DNA from: an uncultured Clostridia bacterium
Lineage (GTDB): Bacteria > Bacillota > Clostridia > Christensenellales > UBA1242
Assembly (NCBI GenBank): GCA_944381135.1
Contig: CALWJY010000015.1
Coordinates: 1 to 64,000 of the forward strand
Length of the DNA stretch: 64,000 nt
Reading direction: 5' to 3'
A program made the translations under genes and the position numbers. The notes beneath the pieces were generated by a model that saw only the letters and a program-made list of their open reading frames with translations, had not been told where the DNA came from and did no database searches. Below, in pieces: positions 44,203-54,642 of the stretch (the stretch's first letter is position 1; every line of letters begins with the position of its first letter).

Positions 44203-45435
44203 TCATTCCCCAAAACATAGGCTGATTGTCTCATTGCTTTTCAGTGAATGCTCTGTCACGCCATTGATGTTGTAGAAAAAAGTTCTTCCAACGCGCAAAA
44301 ACTTTTCGTTGCCTGAAACGATGATGATTTTTTTGTAATATTCACCATTAAAAATGCCAAGTTCCTTAAGCCCAATCTCCTTGAAATTGACAAAAGAAAG
44401 TTCGTTTGTGCCTTTTATGAAAAGGCGTTTGTAGGTCAAATATTTTTCTTCCAAGGCACTGTCAACTTCGCCATTAAGCCAATTCACCCAAATGCGCTGT
44501 GGCAAAGTCTTGTTGAAAAATTGGTCAAATTGGACATTTTTGGTTTTGACTTGCAAGTTGAAAATTTCGCATGATTTTTTTCTCGAAAGTCCTTTGAGAT
44601 TTTCCACTTCTCTCAACCCTTTTGGCATAAGTTTTTCTTCGCCAAAATTGAAAAACACAAACCCCTCTTCGCCCCCTTTCATAAGCAAACTCACTTTGAC
44701 ATTCACACAACAATAAACCGAATTTTCAAGCCCATCAACCTCTGAAAACGAAAATTTTGCGTTTCGGCAAATGTGGTTTAAAAACATTTTCTCTCCTGTA
44801 ACCAAGTTTTCAATCATCACACATCGCGTCATTCGCTTGAAAAAATAGTATCCCTTTTTAAGTGGAATGTTCAACTCAAGTTCAATCCTTTTTGAATCTT
44901 CGCTTTTGTTTTGAAATTTGACAAAAAAGTTGCTTCCATTCAACACAAATTCGGAATAGTCCACAAAAAAATTGTCCACAACACAAACTTGACGCAATGC
45001 AAATTCTTCATAGTGAGGATTGAGCATTTGGTTGTTGATTTTGAAAAACTTGTCTTTGAAAACAAGGTTATAATTGGATGAAGAAGGATAGTTTATGTTC
45101 AGTTTGTTGATTGCCTCAACAAAGGAAAGAGAACTTGTGTTCTTGTTGTAAAGGACAACATTTTTCAAGGTTTTCAACTCTTTCTCTTTAACTTTTCCAA
45201 GACTGTCAGAAGAAATCAAAAGATTGAACTCCTTTTCTTTTGAGGCAATTTTGAAGGCTTTAAACAAATTTTTGTTGAGAATTTTGTCAAATTTGAAAAT
45301 TGGTTTGCTTATGTCAACTCCATGCACAAAAAGCATAGTCTTGTCGATGTCATCATCATAAACAACCGGCGCATGAAAACAAATTCTGTTCAAAATCACA
45401 TCAACTGCAGTTTGGATGTATTCTTTCTTTTTCAT
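44203..45435 (-). CDS. Protein of unknown function, beta-rich
   Basis: This 410-residue protein has no signal peptide or membrane segment. It is rich in Phe, Lys, Asn and Val and probably mostly beta-strand. A conserved-looking stretch near residue 300 reads FNKTLPQRIWVNWLNGE. I recognise no family. The start is uncertain: ATG 45435 has no ribosome-binding site but lies six bases after AATAAT, a possible -10, so a leaderless start is possible although no good -35 is seen. The GTG at 45471 also lacks a ribosome-binding site. Confidence 0.7.
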   Translation of the reverse strand: MKKKEYIQTAVDVILNRICFHAPVVYDDDIDKTMLFVHGVDISKPIFKFDKILNKNLFKAFKIASKEKEFNLLISSDSLGKVKEKELKTLKNVVLYNKNTSSLSFVEAINKLNINYPSSSNYNLVFKDKFFKINNQMLNPHYEEFALRQVCVVDNFFVDYSEFVLNGSNFFVKFQNKSEDSKRIELELNIPLKKGYYFFKRMTRCVMIENLVTGEKMFLNHICRNAKFSFSEVDGLENSVYCCVNVKVSLLMKGGEEGFVFFNFGEEKLMPKGLREVENLKGLSRKKSCEIFNLQVKTKNVQFDQFFNKTLPQRIWVNWLNGEVDSALEEKYLTYKRLFIKGTNELSFVNFKEIGLKELGIFNGEYYKKIIIVSGNEKFLRVGRTFFYNINGVTEHSLKSNETISLCFGE

Positions 45436-45552
45436 GAGTTGATTATTGCCACAACTCGAAAAAATACACACACATTCTCAACTTGCAACCGCTTCCAAAA
45501 ATGAAAATTCTTCGAAAAAAGAGGGCAAATTGCCCTTTGTCAATCAACCCTC

Positions 45553-48500
45553 TCATTCTTCAAAACTATAGACAGCCAAAAATTTCTTTTTGATTTCTTC
45601 TTGTCCCGTTGACAATCTGTCTGTTGAAACTTTAAACTTCTTGCTGTCAAGCAGAACAAATTTCACGCCTTGGTCAACCACCGCTTTTTGACTTGTTCCG
45701 ACATATGAAACGCGTTTGCCACTGCCCTCAAAATTGATGTATTTCACGCCTTTGCGATATCTTGCACAAATTGGAATTTGAATTGTGGAAAGCCTCTTCA
45801 CAAAGCCGTTGTTGGTGACAATCATAACATCATCACTCAAGTTTTGTCCAGCAAAAACAACGCTGTCTTTCTCTTCCAAATTGATGCCTTTCACACCGCC
45901 TGAAACTCTGCCCTGAATTGGAACTTCGCTCTTTTCAAAGTTGACACAATAGCCATTTGCCGAAAGCATGACAAAGGTCTTGCCCTTAACCTCGTGCTCC
46001 ACAGCAATAAGTTTGTCATCTTGCCCAAGTTTGATGGCTTGATAATACGATTTTGAAACCACCATATCTTTCTCAGTGCTTCGTTTCACCATGCCGTTTT
46101 TGGTGAAGAACACAATCTCTCCCTCACCTTCAACACGCAAAATTGCCACCGGCGCTTCCATGATGTCAATTGTCTTGTCGATGTTTTTAAGCGTTATGCC
46201 CTTTTCGCGCCACTTGCACTCTGGCAGTTTGTCAACGACAATTTTGATGCAGTTTCCAGCATCGGTGAAAATCAAAACTGTGTCTGTTGGTTTGACAGGA
46301 AGAATTTGTGTGTGAATGTCAAAAAGTGTAGAGTTGTCTGTCAAGGTTTTGAGAGATTTGGAATAGTTTTTCACACTGACTTTCTTCAAAGTCTTGCCTG
46401 CAGAAATTGTAAGAAGATAGTCCTTAACATCTTCAACCTCTTCAATTTTTGAAAGTTTAATTTCGTCACTCTTAAGTTCTGTTGTGCGTCTTGGAGTGTT
46501 AAATTTCCTCTTGATTTCCAAAATTTCTTTCTTGACAACCTCAAGTTGCAATTTCTTGGAATTTAAAATTCCTTCCAATTCCTTTATGCGAATTTTAAGT
46601 GCGTTCAACTCTTCTTGCAATTTATTGACTTCCAAATTGACAAGACGGGCAAGTCTCATATCCAAAATTGCCTGTGCCTGTTTTTCGGAAAGAGCAAACT
46701 TGGCTCTCAAACGCTGTTTTGCTTCAGAAACATTTGCCGATGTTTTGATGATTTTAATCACAGCATCAATGTTTTTGATGGCAATCAGAAGCCCCTCAAC
46801 AATGTGAGCGCGGTCTTTTGCAACATTCAAATCAAACTTAGTTCTGCGCACAATGACATCACGCTGAAAGGCAGTGTAGTAGGAAATGATGTCCAAAAGG
46901 TTCATAAGTTTTGGCTTTCCGCCAGCAATCGCCACCATGTTGATGGCATAAGAAATTTGCAGATTTGTTGCCTGGAACAAATATCCCAAAATCTGCTTTG
47001 CGTTTGCCTCTTTCTTCAATCGAATGACCGCTCTCATTCCGTTTCTGTCACTCTCATCTCGAATTTCGCTGATGACAGAAAGTTTGTCTTTGTTTTTCTC
47101 TTTAAGTTCGGCAATCTTTTGAAGCAAAACAGCCTTGTTGACTTGATATGGAAGTTCGGTGATGACAAGGTTTTGTTTGTCGCCATTCTGCTCTATGCCA
47201 ACTTTGGCACGCAAAATGATTTTGCCTTTTCCTGTTTCATATGCCGAGCGGAGCCCGTCTCCATAGATGATTTCCCCACCTGTTGGAAAGTCTGGCCCCT
47301 TGATGATTTTCATCATTTGGTCAAGATTGATGTTTGGGTTGTCGATGTACGCCACCACACCATCAATCACTTCACCAAGATTGTGAGGCGGAATGTTTGT
47401 TGCCACACCAACCGCAATTCCAGAAGCGCCATTCACCAAGAGGTTTGGAAACCTTCCTGGAAGCACATCTGGTTCTTTCAAAGTGTCGTCAAAGTTAAGC
47501 CCCCAACGCACTGTGTCCTTTTCCAAGTCGCGCAAAAGTTCCATGGCAAGCGGAGTCATTCTGGCTTCAGTATATCTCATTGCCGCAGCGCTGTCACCAT
47601 CAATCGAGCCAAAGTTTCCGTGCCCGTCCACAAGAGGTGCTCGAAGAATGAAATCTTGAGACATCCTCACCATGGCATCATAAACCGAACTGTCGCCATG
47701 AGGATGATATTTACCCATACAGTCGCCGACAATTCTTGCCGATTTACGATATGGCTTGTCTGGCGTTAAACCAAGTTCCAACATGGAATATAAAATTCTT
47801 CTTTGAACAGGTTTGAGTCCGTCCTCCACACGCGGAAGCGCTCTGTCCAAAACAACATGTTCGGTGTATGGAATCATGGAGTCATGCAAAACCTCTTCAA
47901 GCGGTTTAAACAAAATTCCATTGCCACCATAAATTCCACCACCATTTGCGCCGTTGCCGTTGTCACCGCCATTGCCGTCAGAATTTTCTGTTGAACTTTC
48001 TTCAGTTTCAACATTTTCGGTGTCAGTTTTAACATCATCAATATCCATCTTAATTTCTTCAAACTTTTCTTCTTTCATATTTTCCTCAAAATCTTCATCC
48101 GTGTCTTTTGTTTCAATTTCCGCATCTTGCACTTTGGCTTCATGCCTTTCTTTCAAATGTTGCACGCTTGAATTTGAATTCAAACTTTGCAAGGTTTCTG
48201 TCTCAAAATTTTCTTCACTCTCGTCAAACTCTTCTTCCTTAAACTCATTTTTGTTTGACATTTCATTGTCAGCATAATTCATTTCAGTTTCAACAGGTTC
48301 GGGGTCTTTTTGCAAATCAACATTTTCTTTATTTTCTTCAAAATCTTTATTTTCTTCAAAATTTTCAAATTTTTTATAATTTTTTTCGTTTTTTTCGCGT
48401 TTTTTTAATGTTTTTTCGTCTTTTTGTGTTGTTTTTTCATTTATGCCTTTTTCTATGCTTTCCTGATTTGGCTTTAAATCCCAAATTCCAATTTGACCTT

Positions 48501-48624
48501 TGGCAATTGAAACATCCTTTGTTGGCGTCTCTTCTTCCTTTTCTGGAAGCAAAAGTTCGTCATAACAAATTTGCCCAGGAACAACCTCAATGGGCTCGTG
48601 CTCAAATTTTTCGTCTTCTTTCAT
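45553..48624 (-). CDS. parC: Type IIA topoisomerase subunit A, probably ParC, with a long acidic N-terminal extension
   Basis: This is the DNA-cleaving subunit that pairs with the adjacent ParE-like subunit. The conserved protein begins near residue 235 ([17 protein letters not shown]). It includes [24 protein letters not shown] and the active-site Tyr in [10 protein letters not shown]. The C-terminal beta-pinwheel lacks the GyrA box (QRRGGKG), which argues for topoisomerase IV rather than gyrase. The residues before it are Glu/Asp/Asn/Lys-rich low-complexity sequence with two similar motifs, [12 protein letters not shown] and [11 protein letters not shown], and end in a Gly/Asn-rich linker. 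I start at ATG 48624 after AAAGGG. Gyrase and topo IV cannot be fully separated by eye. Confidence 0.88.
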   Translation of the reverse strand: MKEDEKFEHEPIEVVPGQICYDELLLPEKEEETPTKDVSIAKGQIGIWDLKPNQESIEKGINEKTTQKDEKTLKKREKNEKNYKKFENFEENKDFEENKENVDLQKDPEPVETEMNYADNEMSNKNEFKEEEFDESEENFETETLQSLNSNSSVQHLKERHEAKVQDAEIETKDTDEDFEENMKEEKFEEIKMDIDDVKTDTENVETEESSTENSDGNGGDNGNGANGGGIYGGNGILFKPLEEVLHDSMIPYTEHVVLDRALPRVEDGLKPVQRRILYSMLELGLTPDKPYRKSARIVGDCMGKYHPHGDSSVYDAMVRMSQDFILRAPLVDGHGNFGSIDGDSAAAMRYTEARMTPLAMELLRDLEKDTVRWGLNFDDTLKEPDVLPGRFPNLLVNGASGIAVGVATNIPPHNLGEVIDGVVAYIDNPNINLDQMMKIIKGPDFPTGGEIIYGDGLRSAYETGKGKIILRAKVGIEQNGDKQNLVITELPYQVNKAVLLQKIAELKEKNKDKLSVISEIRDESDRNGMRAVIRLKKEANAKQILGYLFQATNLQISYAINMVAIAGGKPKLMNLLDIISYYTAFQRDVIVRRTKFDLNVAKDRAHIVEGLLIAIKNIDAVIKIIKTSANVSEAKQRLRAKFALSEKQAQAILDMRLARLVNLEVNKLQEELNALKIRIKELEGILNSKKLQLEVVKKEILEIKRKFNTPRRTTELKSDEIKLSKIEEVEDVKDYLLTISAGKTLKKVSVKNYSKSLKTLTDNSTLFDIHTQILPVKPTDTVLIFTDAGNCIKIVVDKLPECKWREKGITLKNIDKTIDIMEAPVAILRVEGEGEIVFFTKNGMVKRSTEKDMVVSKSYYQAIKLGQDDKLIAVEHEVKGKTFVMLSANGYCVNFEKSEVPIQGRVSGGVKGINLEEKDSVVFAGQNLSDDVMIVTNNGFVKRLSTIQIPICARYRKGVKYINFEGSGKRVSYVGTSQKAVVDQGVKFVLLDSKKFKVSTDRLSTGQEEIKKKFLAVYSFEE

Positions 48625-48804
48625 CTGCAACACCCTTTCGACTTTTATTTATTTCACTTTTATTTGTTTCGTCATAAAAATTCAATCAAATTCACTTTTT
48701 TCTCGCAAAAACTGCCTCATTTTCAACTTCTCACAATCTTCGCGCAACTTTCACACAAAACCTCGCTCAAACTTGGCATATTTTAAGCAAAAATTGAAAG
48801 TTTT

Positions 48805-50763
48805 TTAAACATTCATCTTTTTATATTCTGTCATAAAGAAATCTTCGCGGTCAAAGTTGGCATGCTCGGAAATGTATGCCTTACGCTCTTCAATGTTGTC
48901 GCCCATAAGCGTGGTTATCATCTTTTCAGCCTCAGCAGCATCCTCAATGGTCACTTGAATCAGAGTCCTGTTTTCTGGGTCCATGGTGGTTTCCCAAAGT
49001 TGCTCTGGATTCATCTCGCCAAGTCCTTTATATCTTTGAATCATATATCCCTTCCCAGCACTTGCAACCGCATCTGCAAGTTCGGCATCCGAATAGACAT
49101 ATTTTTCATAATCTTTCTTATAGACTTTATAAAGTGGTGGAAGCCCAATAAACACGTGCCCGTCCGTGATGAGAGGCTTCATATAGCGATAGAAAAACGT
49201 CAACAAAATGGCTCGTATGTGCGCGCCGTCTTGGTCGGCATCGGACAAGATGATGACTTTGTTATATCTAAGTGACGACAAGTCAAAATCTTCACCAAAA
49301 CCTGTGTCAAGCGCGGAAATGATTGTTCTGATTTCCTCGTTTGCAAGCACTTGGTCAACACGCTTTTTCTCGGCATTTAAAGGTTTTCCGCGAAGTGGAA
49401 GAATGGCTTGATATTTTCTGTCGCGCCCTTGTTTTGCCGAACCTCCCGCACTGTCACCTTCCACAATGAAAAGTTCGCACTTAGAACGGTCTCTTGATGT
49501 GGAAGAGGCAAGTTTTCCAACAAGATTGAAGTTTTCCGCATTATTTTTTGCACGCGTAAGTTCCTTCGCTTTCTTGGCAGCCAAACGGACTTTTGCCGCC
49601 TGCTTTGCTTTGTCAACAATAATTTCGGCATATGTTGCATTTTTCTTGTCAGCAAGAAGTTTTGAAAGTTCTTGAAGTGTCAACGCCTCAACTTCAGTGC
49701 GCGCTTCAGGGTTTCCAAGTTTGGTTTTTGTCTGCCCCTCAAACTGAACATTGTTCATCTTCAAATTGATGACAGTCACAAGTCCCTCTCGGAAATCTTC
49801 TCCAAGCAAATTTGGCTCTTTTTCTTTCAACAAATTGTTTTGGCGCGCATAATCATTAAATACCTTTGTGAAAGCACTCTTAAACCCAATTTCATGCATT
49901 CCGCCTTCAGTTGTTGGAATGTTGTTGACATATGAGAAAGTGTTTTCCGTATAACTGTCAGTTGAAATGAAACTGACTTCCAAATCCACTAATTTGCTTT
50001 GTGCGTGAAAGAACAACGGGCTTTTGAAAAGCGGATTTTTGCCTTCCACCAAATATGTGACAAAATCAACCGTTCCGCCCTCATAGTGAAATTGGCTGAC
50101 CTCGTTTGTGAGTTTGTCCTCAACAATAATTTTGAGGCCCTTGTTCAAAAACGCAAGTTCTCTTGCACGACGCAAAATGACTTCAAAATTGAAATTCTGT
50201 TTTCCAAAAACGCGGTCGTCAGGCAAGAAAGTCACGCTTGTTCCGCTTGTGGTGCTTGTCCCAATTTCCTTAAGTGGAGCAACAGGAATTCCGCTGTGAA
50301 TTTTCCCCTTTTCATCTTCATAGGAATGAAATTCGATGCAATATTTTTTCCCGCCCTTGTTGACAGTCACTTTGCACCATCTTGAAAGCGCGTTTGTCAC
50401 AGACGCACCAACACCATGCAACCCGCCTGAGAATTTGTAATTTTCGTTGTTAAATTTTCCGCCCGCATGCAATGTGGTGTAAACAACCTCAACGCCACTT
50501 TTGTGCAGTGTTGGATGGATGTCCACAGGAATGCCACGACCATTATCTTCAACAGTCGCGCTTCCGTCAGTGTTCAAGATAATTTTGATTGTGTCGCCAT
50601 ACCCGTTGGAAATTTCATCAATCGCATTGTCAACAATTTCCCAAAGGATGTGATGAAAGCCGCGTGCGCTTGTTGTGCCAATATACATTCCTGGACGCAG
50701 TCTGACCGCGTCAAGCCCATCCAAAACCACAATGTCTTTTGATTTATAATCTTTTTCTGCCAT
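48805..50763 (-). CDS. parE: Type IIA topoisomerase subunit B, probably ParE
   Basis: This is the ATPase subunit of DNA gyrase or topoisomerase IV, with 652 residues. The GHKL ATPase has EIVDNAIDEISNGYG, DNGRGIPVD and the GGLHGVGASVTNALS lid. The TOPRIM domain has EGDSAGGSA and DADQDGAHIR. RYKGLGEMNPEQLWETTMDP lies at the C-terminus. The size excludes the long enterobacterial GyrB insertion. It is followed after 180 bases by the A subunit on the same strand. With a ParC-like partner it is named ParE; GyrB remains possible. Confidence 0.93.
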   Translation of the reverse strand: MAEKDYKSKDIVVLDGLDAVRLRPGMYIGTTSARGFHHILWEIVDNAIDEISNGYGDTIKIILNTDGSATVEDNGRGIPVDIHPTLHKSGVEVVYTTLHAGGKFNNENYKFSGGLHGVGASVTNALSRWCKVTVNKGGKKYCIEFHSYEDEKGKIHSGIPVAPLKEIGTSTTSGTSVTFLPDDRVFGKQNFNFEVILRRARELAFLNKGLKIIVEDKLTNEVSQFHYEGGTVDFVTYLVEGKNPLFKSPLFFHAQSKLVDLEVSFISTDSYTENTFSYVNNIPTTEGGMHEIGFKSAFTKVFNDYARQNNLLKEKEPNLLGEDFREGLVTVINLKMNNVQFEGQTKTKLGNPEARTEVEALTLQELSKLLADKKNATYAEIIVDKAKQAAKVRLAAKKAKELTRAKNNAENFNLVGKLASSTSRDRSKCELFIVEGDSAGGSAKQGRDRKYQAILPLRGKPLNAEKKRVDQVLANEEIRTIISALDTGFGEDFDLSSLRYNKVIILSDADQDGAHIRAILLTFFYRYMKPLITDGHVFIGLPPLYKVYKKDYEKYVYSDAELADAVASAGKGYMIQRYKGLGEMNPEQLWETTMDPENRTLIQVTIEDAAEAEKMITTLMGDNIEERKAYISEHANFDREDFFMTEYKKMNV

Positions 50764-51064
50764 AAAAACTCCGTGTGAAACTTAATTTCTCTCATATTAT
50801 AACATAAAAAGACATTTTTAAAAAACAAAAACAACTTTTTAAAAATAAAAAATTTTGAAAAGATAAAAAATATGATTAAAATCGAAATTTAAGTTAAAAA
50901 ATTTCAATTTAAACACATAATTTAAAATATCTCATATTTAATTAAGCTTAAAATTAAGACAATTTGAAAACTATAAAAGTATAAAAATCAAAATAACAAA
51001 AGAAAAAAAAATCAAAAACGACATTCTTAGAATAAAAAGTTTAAAAAAGTCAAAAGGAGCAAAA
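50764..51064. other. Divergent AT-rich region between parE and murG
   Basis: On the minus strand an extended -10, TGTTATAAT (hexamer 50801-50796), lies about 30 bases upstream of the parE ATG. The rest is extremely AT-rich and shows no gene or DnaA-box cluster. Confidence 0.45.
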
Positions 51065-52096
51065 ATGAAAAAACTTGTGCTTTGTGGTGGTGGAACAGCA
51101 GGACATGTATATCCCGCACTTGCTGTTGCCGAGAAATTGAAAGAATATGAAATTCACTTTTTTGGCGGAAACGGAATGGAAAAAGAAATTTTGAAAGCAT
51201 ATAAAAACATAATCTATCATGAAATTCCAACAGTCAAATTTGAAAGAAAATTGACGCCAAAAAATTTGTTCATTCCATTCAAACTCATCAAATCAATCAA
51301 AGAAACAAAAAAAGAATTGGAAAAAGCTGGTCCGGATGTGATTTTTTCCAAGGGCGGTTTTGTTTCGATGCCGGTTGCAATCGCCGGGAAAAAATTGAAA
51401 ATTCCCGTCATCAGTCACGAGAGCGACCTCTCTTTTGGACTTGCAAACAAAATCATCTTGCACTTTTGCACTTGCATGTGCACAACTTTTGAATGCACCG
51501 GCAAAAACAACAAAAAATGCGTCCACACAGGGCAACCAATCAGACAAAAAGTTTTTGAAGGGCAAAAATTGAGACTTAATTTCTCGCAAAATCGTCCAAC
51601 CATGCTGGTTTTGGGTGGAAGTTTGGGTGCAAAATTTTTGAACGATTTGATTTTTGACAATTTGAATGTCCTTCTTGAAAAATTTAACATAATTCATGTT
51701 TGCGGAAAGAAAAATGTGCAGGAAATCAAGCGTGAAAACTATCTTCTTTTGCCATACTCAGAAAACATTGAGGATGTCTATGCCACCGCAGACATTGTTG
51801 TTTCTCGCGCCGGAAGTGGAGTCATAAACGAACTTCTTGCACTGCAGAAACCTATGCTTCTGATTCCACTTTCAAAGAAGCGTTCCCGTGGTGACCAAAT
51901 TGAAAATGCAAAATTTTTTGAAGAAAAAGGCTTTTGTGAAATGATTGAAGAAGAAACCTGCACTTTCACAAATTTTATGGAAAAAGTTGAAAATTTGCAA
52001 AAAAACAGGCAAAAAATCATAAAAAATATGGAAAAAAGTGCAAAAAATCATGCAACCGAGCAAATTGTCAACATAATTGAAAAATATTCGAACTGA
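51065..52096 (+). CDS. murG: UDP-GlcNAc:lipid I transferase MurG
   Basis: MurG adds GlcNAc to lipid I to make lipid II on the inner membrane face. The family 28 glycosyltransferase has CGGGTAGHVYPALAVAE near the N-terminus. FSKGGFVSMPVAIAG, ISHESDLSFGLANK (usual HEQN; here HESD), VLGGSLGAK, and SRAGSGVINELLALQKPMLLIPL are in place. The length of 343 is normal. The ribosome-binding site is AAAGGAG. It is alone here, away from the usual dcw division cluster. Confidence 0.94.
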   Translation: MKKLVLCGGGTAGHVYPALAVAEKLKEYEIHFFGGNGMEKEILKAYKNIIYHEIPTVKFERKLTPKNLFIPFKLIKSIKETKKELEKAGPDVIFSKGGFVSMPVAIAGKKLKIPVISHESDLSFGLANKIILHFCTCMCTTFECTGKNNKKCVHTGQPIRQKVFEGQKLRLNFSQNRPTMLVLGGSLGAKFLNDLIFDNLNVLLEKFNIIHVCGKKNVQEIKRENYLLLPYSENIEDVYATADIVVSRAGSGVINELLALQKPMLLIPLSKKRSRGDQIENAKFFEEKGFCEMIEEETCTFTNFMEKVENLQKNRQKIIKNMEKSAKNHATEQIVNIIEKYSN

Positions 52097-52193
52097 AGAA
52101 AATTAACAATTTTTACAATCCTAAATACAATTTAAAACAAAAATCTATTTTCTATTTTTAAAAGAAAATTAACATAAAACAAACATAATTTTG

Positions 52194-53375
52194 TTAATGT
52201 TTTTTCCACATTGGAAAATTTGACTTTTCAAACTGCTCAATCTGCTCCAAGTTTGGAAGTCCATATCCCTCTTGATACATCTCAAAGCCCAAAGGCTGAC
52301 ACACACTTAAAAGCATTTTTTTGATTTGATTTGGCGTTGCATTTTTATATTTTTCAAGCAACAAACAAACCACACCCGCAATCATTGGCGTTGCAACGGA
52401 AGTTCCGCTCAAATGTGTGTAGGCGGTTTTTGTCCCGCACGAAACAATGTCCACACTTGGCGCAACAACATCCGGCTTGACATTGCGAAATGCCGGACCT
52501 CTCGATGAAAAATCGGCAATTTCAAAATATTTTTTGTTATATGAAAAATCATCATATCGGTTGTCGTCAATGCCTCCAACAGTGATGATTTGACTGCTTG
52601 TGCCGGGAGATTTTATGGTTTGATATTCCGGACCACTGTTTCCTGCTGCCGCCACAACCACGCAACCATCTTTCCAAAGTGCATCCGCACCAAGCATGAT
52701 TGGGTCGTTATGTCCAAGAGGTTCACTTCCAAAACTCATACAAACAACATTAATTCCAAGTTTTTTGTGATGGTCAAAAACCCACTCCATAGCATCCAAA
52801 ATTTTGTTCGCACTCGCCTCTCCGTTCTCGTTGAGGGCTTTAAGCGCATAAATTTTAGACCGAGGCGCAACACCCGAATATTTAAACTTGGACAGCGCCC
52901 CATTTCCAGAGCACACTCCCGCAACAAATGTGCCGTGTCCATTGTCATCATATGGCAACTGTTTCCCATTAATGAAGTCCACAAACGCTTCAACACGCGG
53001 TTTTCCAATCAAGAAATCACAGTGCGGCGCAATTCCCGTGTCAATAAAAGCAACTCCAATTCCCTCGCCATAAAGCGCCAAGGCATCCTTTGCCAAAATT
53101 TTCTTGGACACATACATCATTGCGTTTGCAACAGAAAGTGAGAACAAAAAATCCACCACCTCAACATTTGACAACGAAAAAATATCCTTTTGCGGTGCTT
53201 TGCAAAGAAACGCACCGATAAATGAATAGGAATTTAAAATATGTATTCTTTTTTCGTCCAAAATTCGCTTCGTTTTTTCCATATTGGCAGATGTGACAAA
53301 AAAAGGAATGCTTTTTTCAGCATTACAGATTGCAATTTCATTCAAAAGACGCCTGTCAATTTTGTTTACATTCAT
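52194..53375 (-). CDS. Subtilisin-like serine protease (S8), probably cytoplasmic
   Basis: This 393-residue S8 peptidase has no signal peptide. The catalytic Asp is in IGVAFIDTGIAPH, His in NGHGTFVAG and Ser in SGTSVATPMIAG, with the oxyanion Asn in AAAGNSG. The first 90 residues may be a pro-domain (GAFLCKAPQKDIF). It resembles the AprX-type intracellular subtilases. Its ATG overlaps the stop of the preceding small gene (ATGA), so the two are translated together. The role is unknown; a role in sporulation or germination would fit the organism, but nothing in the sequence shows it. Confidence 0.9.
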   Translation of the reverse strand: MNVNKIDRRLLNEIAICNAEKSIPFFVTSANMEKTKRILDEKRIHILNSYSFIGAFLCKAPQKDIFSLSNVEVVDFLFSLSVANAMMYVSKKILAKDALALYGEGIGVAFIDTGIAPHCDFLIGKPRVEAFVDFINGKQLPYDDNGHGTFVAGVCSGNGALSKFKYSGVAPRSKIYALKALNENGEASANKILDAMEWVFDHHKKLGINVVCMSFGSEPLGHNDPIMLGADALWKDGCVVVAAAGNSGPEYQTIKSPGTSSQIITVGGIDDNRYDDFSYNKKYFEIADFSSRGPAFRNVKPDVVAPSVDIVSCGTKTAYTHLSGTSVATPMIAGVVCLLLEKYKNATPNQIKKMLLSVCQPLGFEMYQEGYGLPNLEQIEQFEKSNFPMWKKH

Positions 53376-53647
53376 TTTAAACTTTCAATAATCCTCATCA
53401 TGTTTTCGTAGGTTTGAGTTGGAAGATAGACTTTAATTTTGTCAATTGAAGCCATCAAGCCGTCATAGTCAAAAACTCCATTCGATTTTTGCGTTTGAAT
53501 TTCCTTTGCAAGCATTTGCATAAGTTCGTCTGAAGAAAGGTTTTTAAGTTCGTCATAAGCCTCATTCAAATTTCGTTTTGAAGCATGACTTGCATTTTTT
53601 GAAGAAGCACTTTTTGCACTGTTGTTTGACATTTCGCTCAGTTTCAT
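53372..53647 (-). CDS. Small protein coupled to the subtilase gene
   Basis: This 91-residue protein starts MKLSEMSNNSAKSASSKNAS, a Ser/Asn-rich disordered N-terminus, followed by about 60 residues that look helical (DELKNLSSDELMQMLAKEIQ...). I start at ATG 53647 after GGGGAG; the longer frame adds six residues over that site. It overlaps the protease start by four bases, so it may be a substrate, chaperone or inhibitor of the subtilase. No family was recognised. Confidence 0.7.
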   Translation of the reverse strand: MKLSEMSNNSAKSASSKNASHASKRNLNEAYDELKNLSSDELMQMLAKEIQTQKSNGVFDYDGLMASIDKIKVYLPTQTYENMMRIIESLK

Positions 53648-53719
53648 AAACTCCCCTTTTGACATTTAAGATTTGGCAAGAATATGTCAGATAGTTCAAT
53701 ATATGAAAATTTAAAATTT

Positions 53720-53751
53720 TTGAACACTTCACAAAATTTGATGCATATAAA
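53720..53751 (+). promoter_or_regulatory. Possible promoter of the Asn-rich protein gene
   Basis: TTGAAC (53720-53725) and, 18-20 bases on, CATATA/TATAAA (53744-53751) end five to seven bases before the ATG. No ribosome-binding site is present, so a leaderless transcript is predicted. A mother-cell sigma factor is another option, since CATATAAAT resembles a sigma-E -10. Confidence 0.4.
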
Positions 53752-53756
53752 TAAGC

Positions 53757-54224
53757 ATGAACAATTTTTTCAGGTCTCAAGGAAAAAACTTACAAAACAA
53801 TAATCCCGCAAATGCCTACTATCCCGAACCAATCTCTTTCAAAACGGAAAATGACGCACAACAAGCAAGTGCGCAAAATTTTTCATTTGACAACCAAAAC
53901 AATCAAACTGACTTTCAAAACAATTTTTCAAATAATGACGGAAACTTTTTTGAGAAGTTTCAAAACAACGAACAAAATTCTCAACAACAATCTTTTTCGT
54001 CCGACAATCATCAAAACGGATTCAACATTGCAAATTTGATGAACATGCTTAAAGGCAACAACTCCAACGATATGTTGACAAACATTTTGACAAGTGGGCT
54101 TCTAAACTCCAATCCAAACCAAAAAGGAACAGCCGAAATGCTTGCAAAACTTATGAACAATCAGCAAAAAAGTTCCAAAAAAGAAACAGACACAAAACAT
54201 AAAACAACTTTTGAAGAAATTTAA
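53757..54224 (+). CDS. Asn/Gln-rich low-complexity protein of unknown function
   Basis: This 155-residue protein is rich in Asn, Gln and Phe over its first 90 residues (for example NFSFDNQNNQTDFQNNFSNN). A short hydrophobic helix-like part follows (FNIANLMNMLKG), then a Lys-rich tail. It has no signal peptide and no ribosome-binding site. It is divergent from the subtilase pair. A spore or coat-type role would fit this composition but is speculation. Confidence 0.6.
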   Translation: MNNFFRSQGKNLQNNNPANAYYPEPISFKTENDAQQASAQNFSFDNQNNQTDFQNNFSNNDGNFFEKFQNNEQNSQQQSFSSDNHQNGFNIANLMNMLKGNNSNDMLTNILTSGLLNSNPNQKGTAEMLAKLMNNQQKSSKKETDTKHKTTFEEI

Positions 54225-54602
54225 AAGAAAAATTCGTAAATTGGTTAAAAAATTAAATTTATTTATATATTTTTAATTTTTTTAGAATATTTTTAATATT
54301 TTTTTATATTTTTATCATTCTTATTTTTAAAAAATAATTTTATTTTATATTTTTAAGCTTAAAAATAAACAAATTAACACAAACATACATTAAATTTGCA
54401 CAATTTCCTTCATTTTTTGATGTTTTTTCTTGTTTTTCCTCAATAACCAAAAGACTTCATTAAATTCTAAAATAATAAAATAAAAAAAATTTATTAAAAA
54501 TAATAAAAAATATGTAAAATTATTTTATTTTTTTAATTTTTTTCATAAAATATTAATTAACAAAATAATGTTTTAACATTGTTTCCAATATTTGTCAATA
54601 AA
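54225..54602. other. Extremely AT-rich intergenic stretch
   Basis: Almost pure A/T sequence with short poly-A and poly-T tracts. No gene, RNA or DnaA-box cluster is visible. Both neighbouring genes end towards it. Confidence 0.4.
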
Positions 54603-54640
54603 AAAACTTAGACAAAAAATCTAAGTTTCTTAATTTTTTA
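54603..54640 (-). terminator. Terminator of the ABC ATPase gene
   Basis: On the minus strand AAACTTAGA and TCTAAGTTT (54628-54604) pair and are followed by TTTTATT. It starts 15 bases after the stop codon. Confidence 0.75.
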
Positions 54641-54642
54641 AA

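Noticed and set aside
46615..47769. 384-residue frame opposite parC
   Set aside because: It is antisense to the highly conserved topoisomerase core and contains no recognisable domain.
54225..54602. Very AT-rich stretch considered as a replication origin
   Set aside because: No cluster of DnaA boxes is visible, and no dnaA or dnaN is nearby.
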